NCBI GenBank assembly: GCA_030832825.1
Contig: JAURIJ010000003.1
Location: 1-64,000, forward strand
Direction of reading: 5' to 3'
Length of the DNA stretch: 64,000 nucleotides
Source: Gammaproteobacteria bacterium
Lineage (GTDB): Bacteria; Pseudomonadota; Gammaproteobacteria; Pseudomonadales; Pseudohongiellaceae
Under the pieces are notes generated by a model, which had not been told where the DNA came from, ran no database searches, and saw only the letters and a list, made by a program, of their open reading frames with translations. The position numbers were made by a program, and so were the translations under genes. Shown in pieces: positions 6,728 to 16,961 of the stretch (position 1 is the stretch's first letter; every line of letters begins with the position of its first letter).

Positions 6728-8923
6728 TCAAAAGGTGCCGTTGATCCGCAGTGCCAGCTGGCGACCGGCGCCGCCACACTGATCTTCATACTCTTCGATG
6801 ATGCCACTGGTGATCGGACCAAGATAGCGGTGACGCTCGCGGCACTGCAGATTGTCCGTGATGTTGCGGGCATCGAAGCGGAAGGTGATGTTGCCGAAGG
6901 CCACCCACTCCACGAAGGCCTGCACGTTCGGGTCACCGGCGGTCAGCTCGATGTCGTCCACATCATAGCGCTTGCGGCCGCCGTCGAATCGATTGTTCCA
7001 GGTCAGGCCGTAGTTCATGCGCAGACTCGGAATGTCGTGGCGGAAGCCCAGGGTCAGACGGCCACGGTCATTCAGCGCGAAGCGACGATCGATGCCCAGG
7101 AAGGGATCGGTGACTTCGGAGTCCTGCACATTGAACTGCGTGGTGATGAGCAGGTTGGGCATGTCGATCATGCGCATGCGGATGCTGGCATTCAGGTTCA
7201 TGCCGTAGTTCTTGCCATCGCCGATATTGCCGTTGGCGGACTCGAGAACAGTCGGCGAGGACGACACGTCCACGCGGTCGATCACGTCGATGTGCTTGGC
7301 ATAGAACATGTTGCCATCCACCACGCCGATGTCGTCGGGCAGGCGGAACTCGAAGCCGAATTCGGTCTTGATGACCTGCTCCTGCTTCAGGTTGGCGTTG
7401 CCGGCCATGGTGTTCTGGTCGATGTCCTGGTTGTCGGACGCCGCCACGAAGTCGTTGAAGCTGAGCTGACGCACCGTCTTGTCGAGGTTCCACTTGACCT
7501 GGAAGGTGGGCGTCACATCGAAGCGCCAATCAACTTTCGGCTTGAGGAACTGAAAGTCCCGCGAGTTCACCACATCGCCCCACTGGGAGATCTCCGACAT
7601 CTCGTAAATGAGGGAGGTTTCGAGGGTCATGCGGGAATTGAGCTGCCAGTTGTGCACCAGGAAAGGCTCGACACGGATCTCTTCCACGGTCGAGTTGGCG
7701 TTGGAGACGCGCTGCGGCACCAGTCCGCCGTAAGCCGAAGAAGGGGTGCCCGTGCTGGACGCAAGCCCCAGACGCAACTTGGAGTCCAGCGTGGTCTGCG
7801 CGCGCTCGGCGCCGAACTCTATGTCCTGACCGTCGAACAGCCCCATGGTGTAGGACCCGCGCACGATGCGCTCCTCGGTCACGGACGCGGTGTCCAGGAA
7901 CAGGTCCTTGACCTCGGTGCCGTTGGCGAACACGTCATAGCGCTCACGCGTGCTCCACTCGTCGGCCTGGTTGGCGATGAACAGCACCTTGAAGCGATGA
8001 CCATTGGCGAAGTTGTACTCGTAGTCGCCGCCCACTTCCCAGATGTCTTCCTCGCCCGGAATCTCCTCTCGCTCGATGGTGGTGAGCTTGGGGTTGACGC
8101 GCAGATTGCTGGTCCAGCGCGTGACGTCCGTGGGCTCGTCGCCGAGTTCCAGCAGGGCATTCATGCGCAGACTGCTGTTCTCGCTGATGTCGTAGCCCAG
8201 GTTGGTGGCGAAGTTGTAGTTGGTCTGGTCCCCGGTGCGCTCCTCGCGGATCTCGTCATTGAAGGACCAGTCCCCCAGACGGCTGGTTTCCCAACTGATA
8301 TAGGGGTTGTAGCGCGACTGCGCCTCGGCGCTGAACAGGTAGCTCAAGGCACCGGACTGGCCGCTGTAGGACACCGAGCCATTGGGCTTGACCTCATGAT
8401 CGGCGAAACGCACCACTTCCATCTGATAGGCCACGGACGTGGTGTCCAGCGCTTCCAGCAGCACCACGTTGATGACCTGGCTGCTGCCGCGCACGTCGAG
8501 CTCGCCGGACGTGCCACGGATGATCTCGATGTAGTCCACCTGGGACGCACTGATGCGCGAGAGCGTGTCGCTGGACTGATTGCCCTTGCCGGCCATGCGC
8601 TTGCCGTCGATCAGGATCTGGTCGCCGCCGCCGGCCCCCAGGCCACGGCCGCCACCGCCACCACCACGTCCGCCACCGGGGCCGCCAGGACCGCCAGGGC
8701 CGCCAGGGCCGGGCCCCCCGCCTCCGCCACCGGCATTGACGCCTGGAATGCGGCTCAGCATGTCTTGCGCCGTGGTGGGCGCCCATTCAGTGAAATAGGA
8801 AGCGGGGTAACGAACAGTGGAGTCCTCACCCGTGGTGTCCTGCGCCAGAGAGGACGCGGAAAAGGCGGCGCTCGCGACCACGATGGATGCGGTCAGCAGG
8901 GAGGTGCGAAACGGGAATTTCAT
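6728..8923 (-). CDS. TonB-dependent receptor with Gly/Pro-rich plug insert
   Basis: 731 residues from the ATG at 8923, which begins a typical signal peptide (MKFPFRTSLL to SLAQD); an in-frame ATG 30 bp further upstream is less likely. The plug has the usual AQDMLSRIPGVN, QILIDGKRM and VDYIEIIRGTSGELDVRGSSQVINVVL elements, but a run of about 36 residues made only of Gly, Pro, Arg, Leu and Ala interrupts it. The remainder alternates as outer-membrane beta strands with acidic loops, and the chain ends in a terminal Phe (LRINGTF), as expected for a beta-barrel. Such receptors import siderophores, vitamins or oligomers using TonB energy. The substrate is unknown. Confidence 0.85.
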   Translation of the reverse strand: MKFPFRTSLLTASIVVASAAFSASSLAQDTTGEDSTVRYPASYFTEWAPTTAQDMLSRIPGVNAGGGGGGPGPGGPGGPGGPGGGRGGGGGGRGLGAGGGDQILIDGKRMAGKGNQSSDTLSRISASQVDYIEIIRGTSGELDVRGSSQVINVVLLEALDTTSVAYQMEVVRFADHEVKPNGSVSYSGQSGALSYLFSAEAQSRYNPYISWETSRLGDWSFNDEIREERTGDQTNYNFATNLGYDISENSSLRMNALLELGDEPTDVTRWTSNLRVNPKLTTIEREEIPGEEDIWEVGGDYEYNFANGHRFKVLFIANQADEWSTRERYDVFANGTEVKDLFLDTASVTEERIVRGSYTMGLFDGQDIEFGAERAQTTLDSKLRLGLASSTGTPSSAYGGLVPQRVSNANSTVEEIRVEPFLVHNWQLNSRMTLETSLIYEMSEISQWGDVVNSRDFQFLKPKVDWRFDVTPTFQVKWNLDKTVRQLSFNDFVAASDNQDIDQNTMAGNANLKQEQVIKTEFGFEFRLPDDIGVVDGNMFYAKHIDVIDRVDVSSSPTVLESANGNIGDGKNYGMNLNASIRMRMIDMPNLLITTQFNVQDSEVTDPFLGIDRRFALNDRGRLTLGFRHDIPSLRMNYGLTWNNRFDGGRKRYDVDDIELTAGDPNVQAFVEWVAFGNITFRFDARNITDNLQCRERHRYLGPITSGIIEEYEDQCGGAGRQLALRINGTF
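8624..8731 (-). repeat. Gly/Pro-rich low-complexity segment in the receptor plug
   Basis: The DNA is a run of CCN/GGN-type triplets (gccgccagggccgcc-like units) encoding about 36 residues such as GGPGGPGGPGGGRGGGGGG. It lies between the IPGVN and QILIDGKRM motifs of the plug. The triplet pattern invites length variation by slippage. Confidence 0.8.
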
Positions 8924-9272
8924 TCTTTGGACAGTCCTTGCAGGAAAAAACAAGTCGGTACCCTAGTGAAAACGGGCACTTATTGCAATTTATTATCATT
9001 TGGAAGTGCAAAAATCACACTCGCGCTACAGCGTGTTACAGAACTACACAGACTGGTGAAACTTTGCGCTGGCGCAGAGAAATGGCAGGTTCATCCTGTC
9101 ACGATGCCCGGCGACGACCTGAACGAAACTTTGCCAAGTGGTCCTTTCGGGGCACACATTCGGTTCAGGCAGACCCGCCAGCCGCTGTTCGCATGCATGC
9201 CGGGGCAGCGCAGGTCTGGTCAACGCCCACACCCGGATGGCAGTCAATCCGGGCCGCACCGAGAACACACCA
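8924..9272. other. Divergent promoter region between the TonB receptor and ccoN
   Basis: About 349 bp. It is A+T-rich around 8978-9002 on the receptor side. The 10-mer GAAACTTTGC occurs twice in direct orientation at 9058-9067 and 9125-9134. No FNR/ANR box (TTGAT-N4-ATCAA) was found by eye, although cbb3 operons often carry one. No gene is apparent. Confidence 0.5.
8980..9002 (-). promoter_or_regulatory. Weak Fur-box-like site upstream of the TonB receptor
   Basis: Read on the minus strand the segment contains AAATGATAATAAATTGCAAT. The first half matches the ATGATAAT half of the Fur consensus; the second half is degenerate. It sits about 60-80 bp before the receptor start, a sensible place for iron control. 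This is suggestive only. Confidence 0.25.
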
Positions 9273-10714
<1,442 letters not shown>

Positions 10715-10718
<4 letters not shown>

Positions 10719-11320
10719 ACGAATTCATCGAGAAGAATCTGGCCTTGATGATCGTGCTGATCGTCCTCGCAGTGAGCTTCGGGGGTATCGTCGAGATCGT
10801 GCCTTTGATGTCACAGAAGACGGTCACGGAGCCCATCGAAGGACTCAAGCCGCTTACCCCGCTGCAGCTGACCGGCCGCGACATCTACATCCGCGAAGGC
10901 TGCACCGTCTGCCATTCCCAGATGATCCGCCCGCTGCGCGCCGAAGTGGAACGCTACGGCCACTATTCGGTGGCGGGCGAGCTGGTTTACGACCACCCCT
11001 TCGTGTTCGGCTCCAAGCGCACCGGCCCCGATCTTGCCCGCGTGGGCGGGCTCTACAGTGACGACTGGCATCGCGCACACCTGCTCGATCCGCGCTCCGT
11101 GGTGCCCGGCTCCAACATGCCGGCCTACCCCTGGCTGTTCGACACGCCCATCGACACCGAGGTGTTGCCGAAGAAGCTTACCGCCCTGCGCGCCGTGGGT
11201 GTGCCCTACACCGACGAGGACATCGCCACTGCCGGCGCGGGCCTGGACGGCCTGATGGAAGCCGATGCCGTGATTGCCTATCTGCAACAGCTCGGCACCC
11301 TGATCACAGAGAGGCGCTGA
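10715..11320 (+). CDS. ccoO: cbb3-type cytochrome c oxidase subunit II (monohaem)
   Basis: 201 residues with one N-terminal membrane anchor (about 9-30) and a periplasmic domain. The haem c motif is CTVCH at 63-67 in [23 protein letters not shown], a CcoO signature. The axial methionine is probably in [13 protein letters not shown]. It passes electrons towards CcoN. The start overlaps the ccoN stop by four bases, so translation is probably coupled. Confidence 0.96.
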
Positions 11321-11322
11321 CC

Positions 11323-11484
11323 ATGGACATCACCGACATGCGCAGTCTGGCCACCGTGCTGTGTGCCGTGGCCTTCGCGGGAGTGGTCTGGTGGGCCTGC
11401 GGCCCCAGCCGACGCAAGCAGTTTGACGAGGCAGCGCAGCTGCCGTTTGACGACGAGGAAGTGCAGGAGAACAAGCATGAGTAG
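11323..11484 (+). CDS. ccoQ: cbb3-type oxidase assembly/stability subunit CcoQ
   Basis: A 53-residue protein starting MDITDMRSLATVLCAVAF, with one membrane helix (about 8-27) followed by a charged tail (CGPSRRKQFDEAAQLPFDDEE). The residues after the helix, RRKQFDEAAQLPF, are characteristic of CcoQ/FixQ. It stabilises the CcoNOP complex. It starts 2 bp after the ccoO stop and its last codons overlap the ccoP start by 8 bp. Confidence 0.93.
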   Translation: MDITDMRSLATVLCAVAFAGVVWWACGPSRRKQFDEAAQLPFDDEEVQENKHE

Positions 11485-12352
11485 TCTTTCCAGCGGGTTC
11501 ATCATCATCGGCACTTTCGGGTCGCTGCTGGCCTTTTTCCTGATCCTTTACCTGAACCGCAGCACCCGGAATCCAGGGCGCACCACCGGCCACAATTACG
11601 ACGGCATCGAGGAGTACGACAATCCGCTGCCGGCGTGGTGGTTCTGGGGCTTCATCATCACCATCGTGTTCGGCATCGGCTATCTGCTGTACTACCCGGG
11701 CCTCGGCAACTTCGCGGGTTTCGGGGGCTGGTCCCAGGTCGGCGCACTCGAAGCCTCCCAGGACGCCGCCGACGAGCGTTACAGCCCGCAGTTCGCCCAG
11801 TACCTTGGCGTGCCGGTCGATGAACTGATGCACGATGTGACGGCCATGCGCATGGGCCGGCGCCTGTTCGCCACCAACTGCGCCGTCTGTCATGGCGCTG
11901 CGGGCACCGGCAGCGACGGCTTTCCCAATCTGACGGACGCCGAATGGCACTGGGGCGGCAGCGCCGAGCAGATCAAGACCACGATCATGCAGGGGCGCCA
12001 AGCGATGATGCCCGCCTGGGAGCCCGCGCTGCAGGATCAGGGCGTGACCGAGGTGGCGGAATACGTCGAGCAGCTCGCCGGGCGCGAGGTGGATGCCACA
12101 CTGGCGGACGCCGGACAGGAGCGCTACACCATGTTCTGTGCCGCCTGCCACGGCCCGGACGGCAGCGGCCAGCCCATGATGGGCGCGCCGGGCCTGAACA
12201 ACGAGCGCTGGCTGTACGGCAACTCACGCCTGCGCATCGAGGACATCATCCGCCACGGCCGCAACGGGCAGATGCCGGCCTTCGCCGAACGCTTGGGTGA
12301 GGAGAAAGTGCACATTCTCGCGGCGTATGTTCGCAGCCTGAGCAGCCAATAG
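11477..12352 (+). CDS. ccoP: cbb3-type cytochrome c oxidase subunit III (dihaem)
   Basis: 291 residues from the ATG at 11477, which lies inside the end of ccoQ. Two N-terminal membrane helices (about 5-25 and 52-73) flank a loop with GHNYDGIEEYDNPLPAWW, the classic CcoP signature. Two haem c motifs are visible, CAVCH (135-139) and CAACH (221-225), each with a later methionine ligand (MMPAW, QMPAF). It takes electrons from soluble cytochromes for the oxidase. Confidence 0.96.
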   Translation: MSSLSSGFIIIGTFGSLLAFFLILYLNRSTRNPGRTTGHNYDGIEEYDNPLPAWWFWGFIITIVFGIGYLLYYPGLGNFAGFGGWSQVGALEASQDAADERYSPQFAQYLGVPVDELMHDVTAMRMGRRLFATNCAVCHGAAGTGSDGFPNLTDAEWHWGGSAEQIKTTIMQGRQAMMPAWEPALQDQGVTEVAEYVEQLAGREVDATLADAGQERYTMFCAACHGPDGSGQPMMGAPGLNNERWLYGNSRLRIEDIIRHGRNGQMPAFAERLGEEKVHILAAYVRSLSSQ

Positions 12353-12359
12353 GTCCGCC

Positions 12360-13817
12360 ATGGACAGGATTCCTGCGCAGCAGATCGCTTCCGAAGACGT
12401 GGATTCCCGCGTCTTCAATCTTTACGAGAATAAGGAAAAGATCTACATCCGCAAGATGGAAGGCCTGTTCCAGACCATCCGGCAGTACACCGGCTGGCCC
12501 CTGCTGCTGGGCTACTTCCTGGCGCCCTGGCTGCAGATCGACGGCAGGCAGGCCATCCTCTTCGATCTGCCCGAGCGCAAGTTCCACATCTTCTGGCTGA
12601 CCCTGTGGCCGCAGGACTTCGTGCTGCTGATGTGGACGCTGGCGATTGCCGCCTTCGCCCTGTTCTTCGTCACCAATCTGCTGGGCCGGGTCTGGTGCGG
12701 GTATACCTGCCCGCAGACGATCTGGACGGCCATCTTCATGTGGGCCGAGCAGATCACCGAAGGCGAAAGGCATCAGCGCATCGCGCTGGACAGTACGCCT
12801 TCCTTCTTCAAGCCCGAGGGGCGCAACCGCGCAGGCTGGAACAAGGTCTGGAAACGCGGACTCAAGCATGGCATGTGGCTGGGCTTTGCGGCGCTGACGG
12901 GGGTCACGTTCATCGGCTACTTCTACGGCATCCGCGAGCTGCTCGGCGAAGCACTGGCCTGGCAACTGCCGCTGACCGCGAGTTCCTGGTCCCTGTTCTT
13001 CACCCTCGCCACCTACATCAATGCGGGCTGGCTGCGCGAGCATGTCTGCATCTACATGTGTCCCTATGCGCGCTTCCAGTCGGCCATGTTCGATCAGGAC
13101 ACGCTGATCATTTCCTACGACACCGCGCGCGGCGAGCAGCGCGGCTCGCGACGTCGCAACACCGACCACAAGGCGGCCGGCCTTGGCGACTGCATCGACT
13201 GCACCATGTGCGTGCAGGTGTGCCCGACCGGCATCGACATCCGCGACGGGCTGCAGTACGAATGCATCGGCTGCGCTCACTGCATCGACGCCTGCGATTC
13301 GGTGATGGACAAGATGGGCTACCCCCGCGGCCTGGTGTCCTACACCACGCAGCACAAGCTGGCCGGGGGCAGCTGGACGTGGAAGCGTCCGCGACTGCTC
13401 GGCTACGGCGTGGCCCTGCTGGTGATGCTGCTGCTGTTTGCCGGGGTGCTGTTCACCCGCACGCCCCTGCGTCTGGATGTGATGCGCGATCGCGGCCAGC
13501 TCTACCAGCCGGTAGCCGGCGGCCTGATCGAGAACGTCTTCACGCTGAAGATCATCAACATGCAACGCACGGAACAGACTTACACGCTGCAGGTGGACGG
13601 GCTGCCTTCCCCGCGACTGATACCGGACGCCCCCGTGAGCGTACCGGCAGGCGAGATCGTCGAAGCGGTGGTGCGTGTGCAGGTCGACCCGGATCAGCTC
13701 GCCGACTTCAACACAGCCTTCGATTTCGTGCTGGAATCCGCCCCCGCGCAGGGTGCAGACCTGCTGAGGGTGAGCACGCCCAGTCGCTATTTCGGCCCCC
13801 GACCCCTGGCCCGCTGA
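12360..13817 (+). CDS. ccoG: Cytochrome c oxidase accessory protein CcoG
   Basis: 485 residues, membrane-bound, with helices near 45-60, 85-110, 165-190, 205-225 and 345-365. A WCGYTCPQT motif and two ferredoxin-type clusters (CIDCTMCVQVCP and CIGCAHCIDACD) mark the CcoG/FixG/RdxA family, which reduces copper during cbb3 assembly. The C-terminus is the Ig-like domain of the family (TYTLQVDGLPSP). It begins 7 bp after ccoP. Confidence 0.94.
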   Translation: MDRIPAQQIASEDVDSRVFNLYENKEKIYIRKMEGLFQTIRQYTGWPLLLGYFLAPWLQIDGRQAILFDLPERKFHIFWLTLWPQDFVLLMWTLAIAAFALFFVTNLLGRVWCGYTCPQTIWTAIFMWAEQITEGERHQRIALDSTPSFFKPEGRNRAGWNKVWKRGLKHGMWLGFAALTGVTFIGYFYGIRELLGEALAWQLPLTASSWSLFFTLATYINAGWLREHVCIYMCPYARFQSAMFDQDTLIISYDTARGEQRGSRRRNTDHKAAGLGDCIDCTMCVQVCPTGIDIRDGLQYECIGCAHCIDACDSVMDKMGYPRGLVSYTTQHKLAGGSWTWKRPRLLGYGVALLVMLLLFAGVLFTRTPLRLDVMRDRGQLYQPVAGGLIENVFTLKIINMQRTEQTYTLQVDGLPSPRLIPDAPVSVPAGEIVEAVVRVQVDPDQLADFNTAFDFVLESAPAQGADLLRVSTPSRYFGPRPLAR

Positions 13818-13826
13818 GGAATTCCC

Positions 13827-14348
13827 ATGCATTCCAGAACAGACTCAATGCAGGCAGTCGCACACTCCCACACGGCGCTGCCCTGGTATCGCCACCGCTG
13901 GCCCTGGGTGCTGATGCTGGAGCCCTTCGCCGCGGTGCTGTTCGGCGTCTTCATGTTCGTGACGGCACTGTATTTCCCGGATGATGTGGTCGTGGACACC
14001 TATTACCGCGACGGCCAGGCCATCAATCAGCTGCGGGCGCTGGACGATACTGCCCACGCGCTGGGCATCGCCGCCAGTCTGACACTGGACGAGCAGGGCG
14101 CACGCCTGACGCTCACCGGCACGCAGGAGCCTGTGCTGCAGCTGTTCCTGTTTCATGTCACAGACAGCCAGGCAGACCAGGCTTTCCTGTTTCAGCCGCA
14201 AGGGGGGACCCTGTTCCAGAATCCCGACCCGGCGCTGGCGCAGCGACTTGGCAGCGAAGGTGTGTGGTATCTGGAATTGCGCGGGGCCGACAATGACTGG
14301 CGCCTGCGCCAGCGCGTCGTCACCCCGGTGGCGACAGTGAGGTTCTGA
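13827..14348 (+). CDS. ccoH: FixH/CcoH family protein
   Basis: 173 residues with one membrane helix (about 28-48, LEPFAAVLFGVFMFVTALYF) and a periplasmic domain starting DDVVVDTYYRDGQAINQ, a typical FixH pattern. It takes part in cbb3 oxidase assembly alongside CcoG and CcoI. GAGGAA lies just before the ATG. The stop and the ccoI start share one base (TGATG). Confidence 0.88.
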   Translation: MHSRTDSMQAVAHSHTALPWYRHRWPWVLMLEPFAAVLFGVFMFVTALYFPDDVVVDTYYRDGQAINQLRALDDTAHALGIAASLTLDEQGARLTLTGTQEPVLQLFLFHVTDSQADQAFLFQPQGGTLFQNPDPALAQRLGSEGVWYLELRGADNDWRLRQRVVTPVATVRF

Positions 14349-16759
14349 TGCTCGACAAGGTCCGCACAAGCCTGTGCCACCACTGCCAGGCGCCTGTGTC
14401 CGAAGCCGAGCGCTGCGAGGCGCTGATCGGCGGCACCCTGCACAGCTTCTGCTGCCAGGGCTGTGCGGGCGCCGCGCGGCTCATCGACACACTGTCACTC
14501 AATGCCTTCTACGACTATCGCGCCAGTTGCGATACCTCCCTCCCGGCAAGCTCACAGCGCAAGGCCCGCGCGGTGCAGGACTTCCTGCCCGCCGTCGCGC
14601 ATACCCCGGAGGGCGTCACGCTGCACCTGCTGATCCCCGACCTGCGCTGCGTGGCCTGCGTCTGGCTTCTGGAGCAGGTGCTGGGGCGCCAGGATGGCGT
14701 GCAGGAGGTGAAGGTGAATTTCGCGCGACGACGCCTGCAGCTGCGCTTTAACGACAGCTCCCGCCTGCCGGCACTCGTCAACCTGATCGAGCAGCTGGGC
14801 TACAGCCCCGTGCCCGATCTGCCCGATGCCGGCCGCGAGGCGGGCAAGGCCCTGCGCCGGGCTCAGCTGCTGCGCCTGGGCGTGGCCGGGCTGTGCATGA
14901 TGCCGGTGATGATGTTCGCGCTGGCGTCCTATCTGGCCGGGCCGCCCACGGCGCAAAACCCCGCCAGCGGCATGGACCCGCTCTACGAAAGCCTGCTGCG
15001 CTGGGCCTCGCTGGCGCTGAGCACACCCGTGGTGTTCTACAGTGCCGCACCGTTTCACCGTGGCGCCTGGCAGGCTCTGCGTCATCGCCAGCTGGGCATG
15101 GATCTGCCGGTGTCGCTGGCCATCCTCGCGGCCTGGGTGCTCAGCGTCTACAACACGCTGAGCTTCGGCAGTGCCGTCTATTTCGACACGGCCTGCATGT
15201 TCGCCTTCCTGTTGCTGCTCGGCCGCCATGTCGAACTCCTGTCGCGCGAGCACTTCGAGGACAACGCCGACCATCTGCTGCGCCTGCTGCCCACCACGGC
15301 ACGACGACGCGCGGCCGGCAATGACGCCGAGTTCGCCACGGTGCCGATGCACGAGATCGTGGCGGGCGATGTGCTGCAGGTGCTGCCGGGCGAGACCCTC
15401 CCGGCCGACGGCGTGCTGCTGGAAGGCAGTGCCAGCATCAGCGAGGCCGCCTTCACCGGCGAGCCCTTGCCCGTGCTGCGAACCGCCGGTGCCCGGGTGC
15501 TGGCCGGCGCACTCAATCACGACGGCACGCTTCTGGTGCAGGCGGCCAGTGCGCCGCAGGACTACCGGATCACCCGGTTGGCCCGCCTGCAGGATGCCGC
15601 CATGGCCTATCGCCCGCGCTGGTCCCTGCTGGCCGATCGCGCGGCAGGCTGGTTCATCGGCACCGTCCTGGTGCTGGCGGCCGGTGCCGGTGTGGCCTGG
15701 CATCTGGCCGGCAGCCCGGACGCGTGGGTGATCGCACTGACTGTGCTGGTGGTGGCCTGCCCCTGTGCGCTGTCGCTGGCCACGCCCGTCGCCATCACCG
15801 TGGCCACCACGACGCTGCGCCGCCATGGCGTGCTCATCCGCAATGGCGCGTTTCTGGAACGTGCGGCAGCGACCACGACCGTCGCCTTCGACAAGACAGG
15901 CACACTCACCGAGGCCCAGCTGCAGGTGCAGTCCGTCATCCCTCTTGGCGAGCGCAGCGCAGAGGAATGTCTGGCGCTGGCGACGGCCCTTGAGCGTCAC
16001 AGCGAGCACCCCATCGCACGCGCGTTCGCCACCCCCACGACGCTGGTCGCCAGCGACGTGGACGTCGTGCCTGGCGGCGGGGTGAGCGGGACCATCGATG
16101 GCCACGCCTGCCGCCTTGGTCAGAGCGCCTTCGCCTGCCTGAGCGAGCCGGCACTCACGCCGCCCGACGAGGACGGCCTCTGGATTCTGCTCTGCGGCCC
16201 CGGCCCCCTGGCCTGGATCGGCCTGCAGGACACCCTGCGCCCGGACGCCGCCGCCATGCTCGAGGCGCTTCGGCACGACGGCCTGTGCACCACTCTCTAC
16301 AGCGGAGATCCATCCCCCGGTGGTCTGCGCCTGGCTCAGTCACTGCCGCTCGATGAAGTCCGGACAGGCATGAGCCCGGCGCAAAAGATTGCGGCCGTGC
16401 GTACCGAGGGCGAGCGTGGCACCGTGATGATGGTGGGCGATGGCATCAACGACGCCGGCGCCATGGCAGCGGCTGCGTGCTCGATTGCCATCAGCCCGCG
16501 CGACGTGCTGGTACAGAACAGCGCCGACGCCACCCTGGTGACCCCGGCACTGCTTGGGCTGCCGGCCGTGCTGCGCTATGCCCGGCGCGCGCGGCGCATC
16601 ATTCGCCAGAATCTGCTGTGGTCACTGCTCTACAACCTCTCTGCCATCCCGCTGGCGCTGGCGGGTCTGCTGCCGCCCTGGCTGGCGGCCATCGGCATGA
16701 GCCTGTCCTCCCTGCTGGTGGTGTTCAACGCCGGCAGGCTGCGCCGGATGGAGGGCTGA
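14348..16759 (+). CDS. ccoI: Copper-translocating P-type ATPase CcoI
   Basis: 803 residues. An N-terminal cysteine-rich segment (CHHCQAP and SFCCQGC) precedes a heavy-metal-associated domain with LRCVAC. About eight membrane helices carry the metal-gate motif CPC (VVACPCALSLATP). The phosphorylation loop is DKTGTLTE and the nucleotide-binding histidine is in SEHPIAR; the hinge is MVGDGINDAGA. The actuator motif reads TGEPLPV, the usual variant in this subfamily. It delivers copper across the inner membrane for the cbb3 active site, which fits its place between ccoH and ccoS. Confidence 0.95.
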   Translation: MLDKVRTSLCHHCQAPVSEAERCEALIGGTLHSFCCQGCAGAARLIDTLSLNAFYDYRASCDTSLPASSQRKARAVQDFLPAVAHTPEGVTLHLLIPDLRCVACVWLLEQVLGRQDGVQEVKVNFARRRLQLRFNDSSRLPALVNLIEQLGYSPVPDLPDAGREAGKALRRAQLLRLGVAGLCMMPVMMFALASYLAGPPTAQNPASGMDPLYESLLRWASLALSTPVVFYSAAPFHRGAWQALRHRQLGMDLPVSLAILAAWVLSVYNTLSFGSAVYFDTACMFAFLLLLGRHVELLSREHFEDNADHLLRLLPTTARRRAAGNDAEFATVPMHEIVAGDVLQVLPGETLPADGVLLEGSASISEAAFTGEPLPVLRTAGARVLAGALNHDGTLLVQAASAPQDYRITRLARLQDAAMAYRPRWSLLADRAAGWFIGTVLVLAAGAGVAWHLAGSPDAWVIALTVLVVACPCALSLATPVAITVATTTLRRHGVLIRNGAFLERAAATTTVAFDKTGTLTEAQLQVQSVIPLGERSAEECLALATALERHSEHPIARAFATPTTLVASDVDVVPGGGVSGTIDGHACRLGQSAFACLSEPALTPPDEDGLWILLCGPGPLAWIGLQDTLRPDAAAMLEALRHDGLCTTLYSGDPSPGGLRLAQSLPLDEVRTGMSPAQKIAAVRTEGERGTVMMVGDGINDAGAMAAAACSIAISPRDVLVQNSADATLVTPALLGLPAVLRYARRARRIIRQNLLWSLLYNLSAIPLALAGLLPPWLAAIGMSLSSLLVVFNAGRLRRMEG

Positions 16760-16760
16760 C

Positions 16761-16961
16761 ATGGAACTGTTCCTGGTGCTGATCCCCGTGACCGTGGTGC
16801 TGGTGCTGCTCTCGCTCTGGGCCTTTGTGTGGTCCACTCGCAACGAGCAGTTCGATGATCTGGACAGGCAGGCCTGGTCGATCCTGTTCGAGGATCCGGA
16901 TCAGCGCCGCAAGCAGGACACGTCCGGCACCGAGCCGCGCGCGGAGGACGAGCCCCGATGA
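16761..16961 (+). CDS. ccoS: cbb3-type oxidase assembly protein CcoS
   Basis: 66 residues with one N-terminal helix (MELFLVLIPVTVVLVLLSLWAFVWS) followed by NEQFDDLDRQAWSILFED, the CcoS signature. It is needed for insertion of cofactors into the oxidase. It follows ccoI by one base and overlaps the next start by four bases. Confidence 0.93.
   Translation: MELFLVLIPVTVVLVLLSLWAFVWSTRNEQFDDLDRQAWSILFEDPDQRRKQDTSGTEPRAEDEPR

Noticed and set aside
14348-16759. General copper-export (CopA-like) ATPase reading for the P-type ATPase gene
   Set aside because: The N-terminal cysteine clusters and placement between ccoH and ccoS favour CcoI, the oxidase assembly type.
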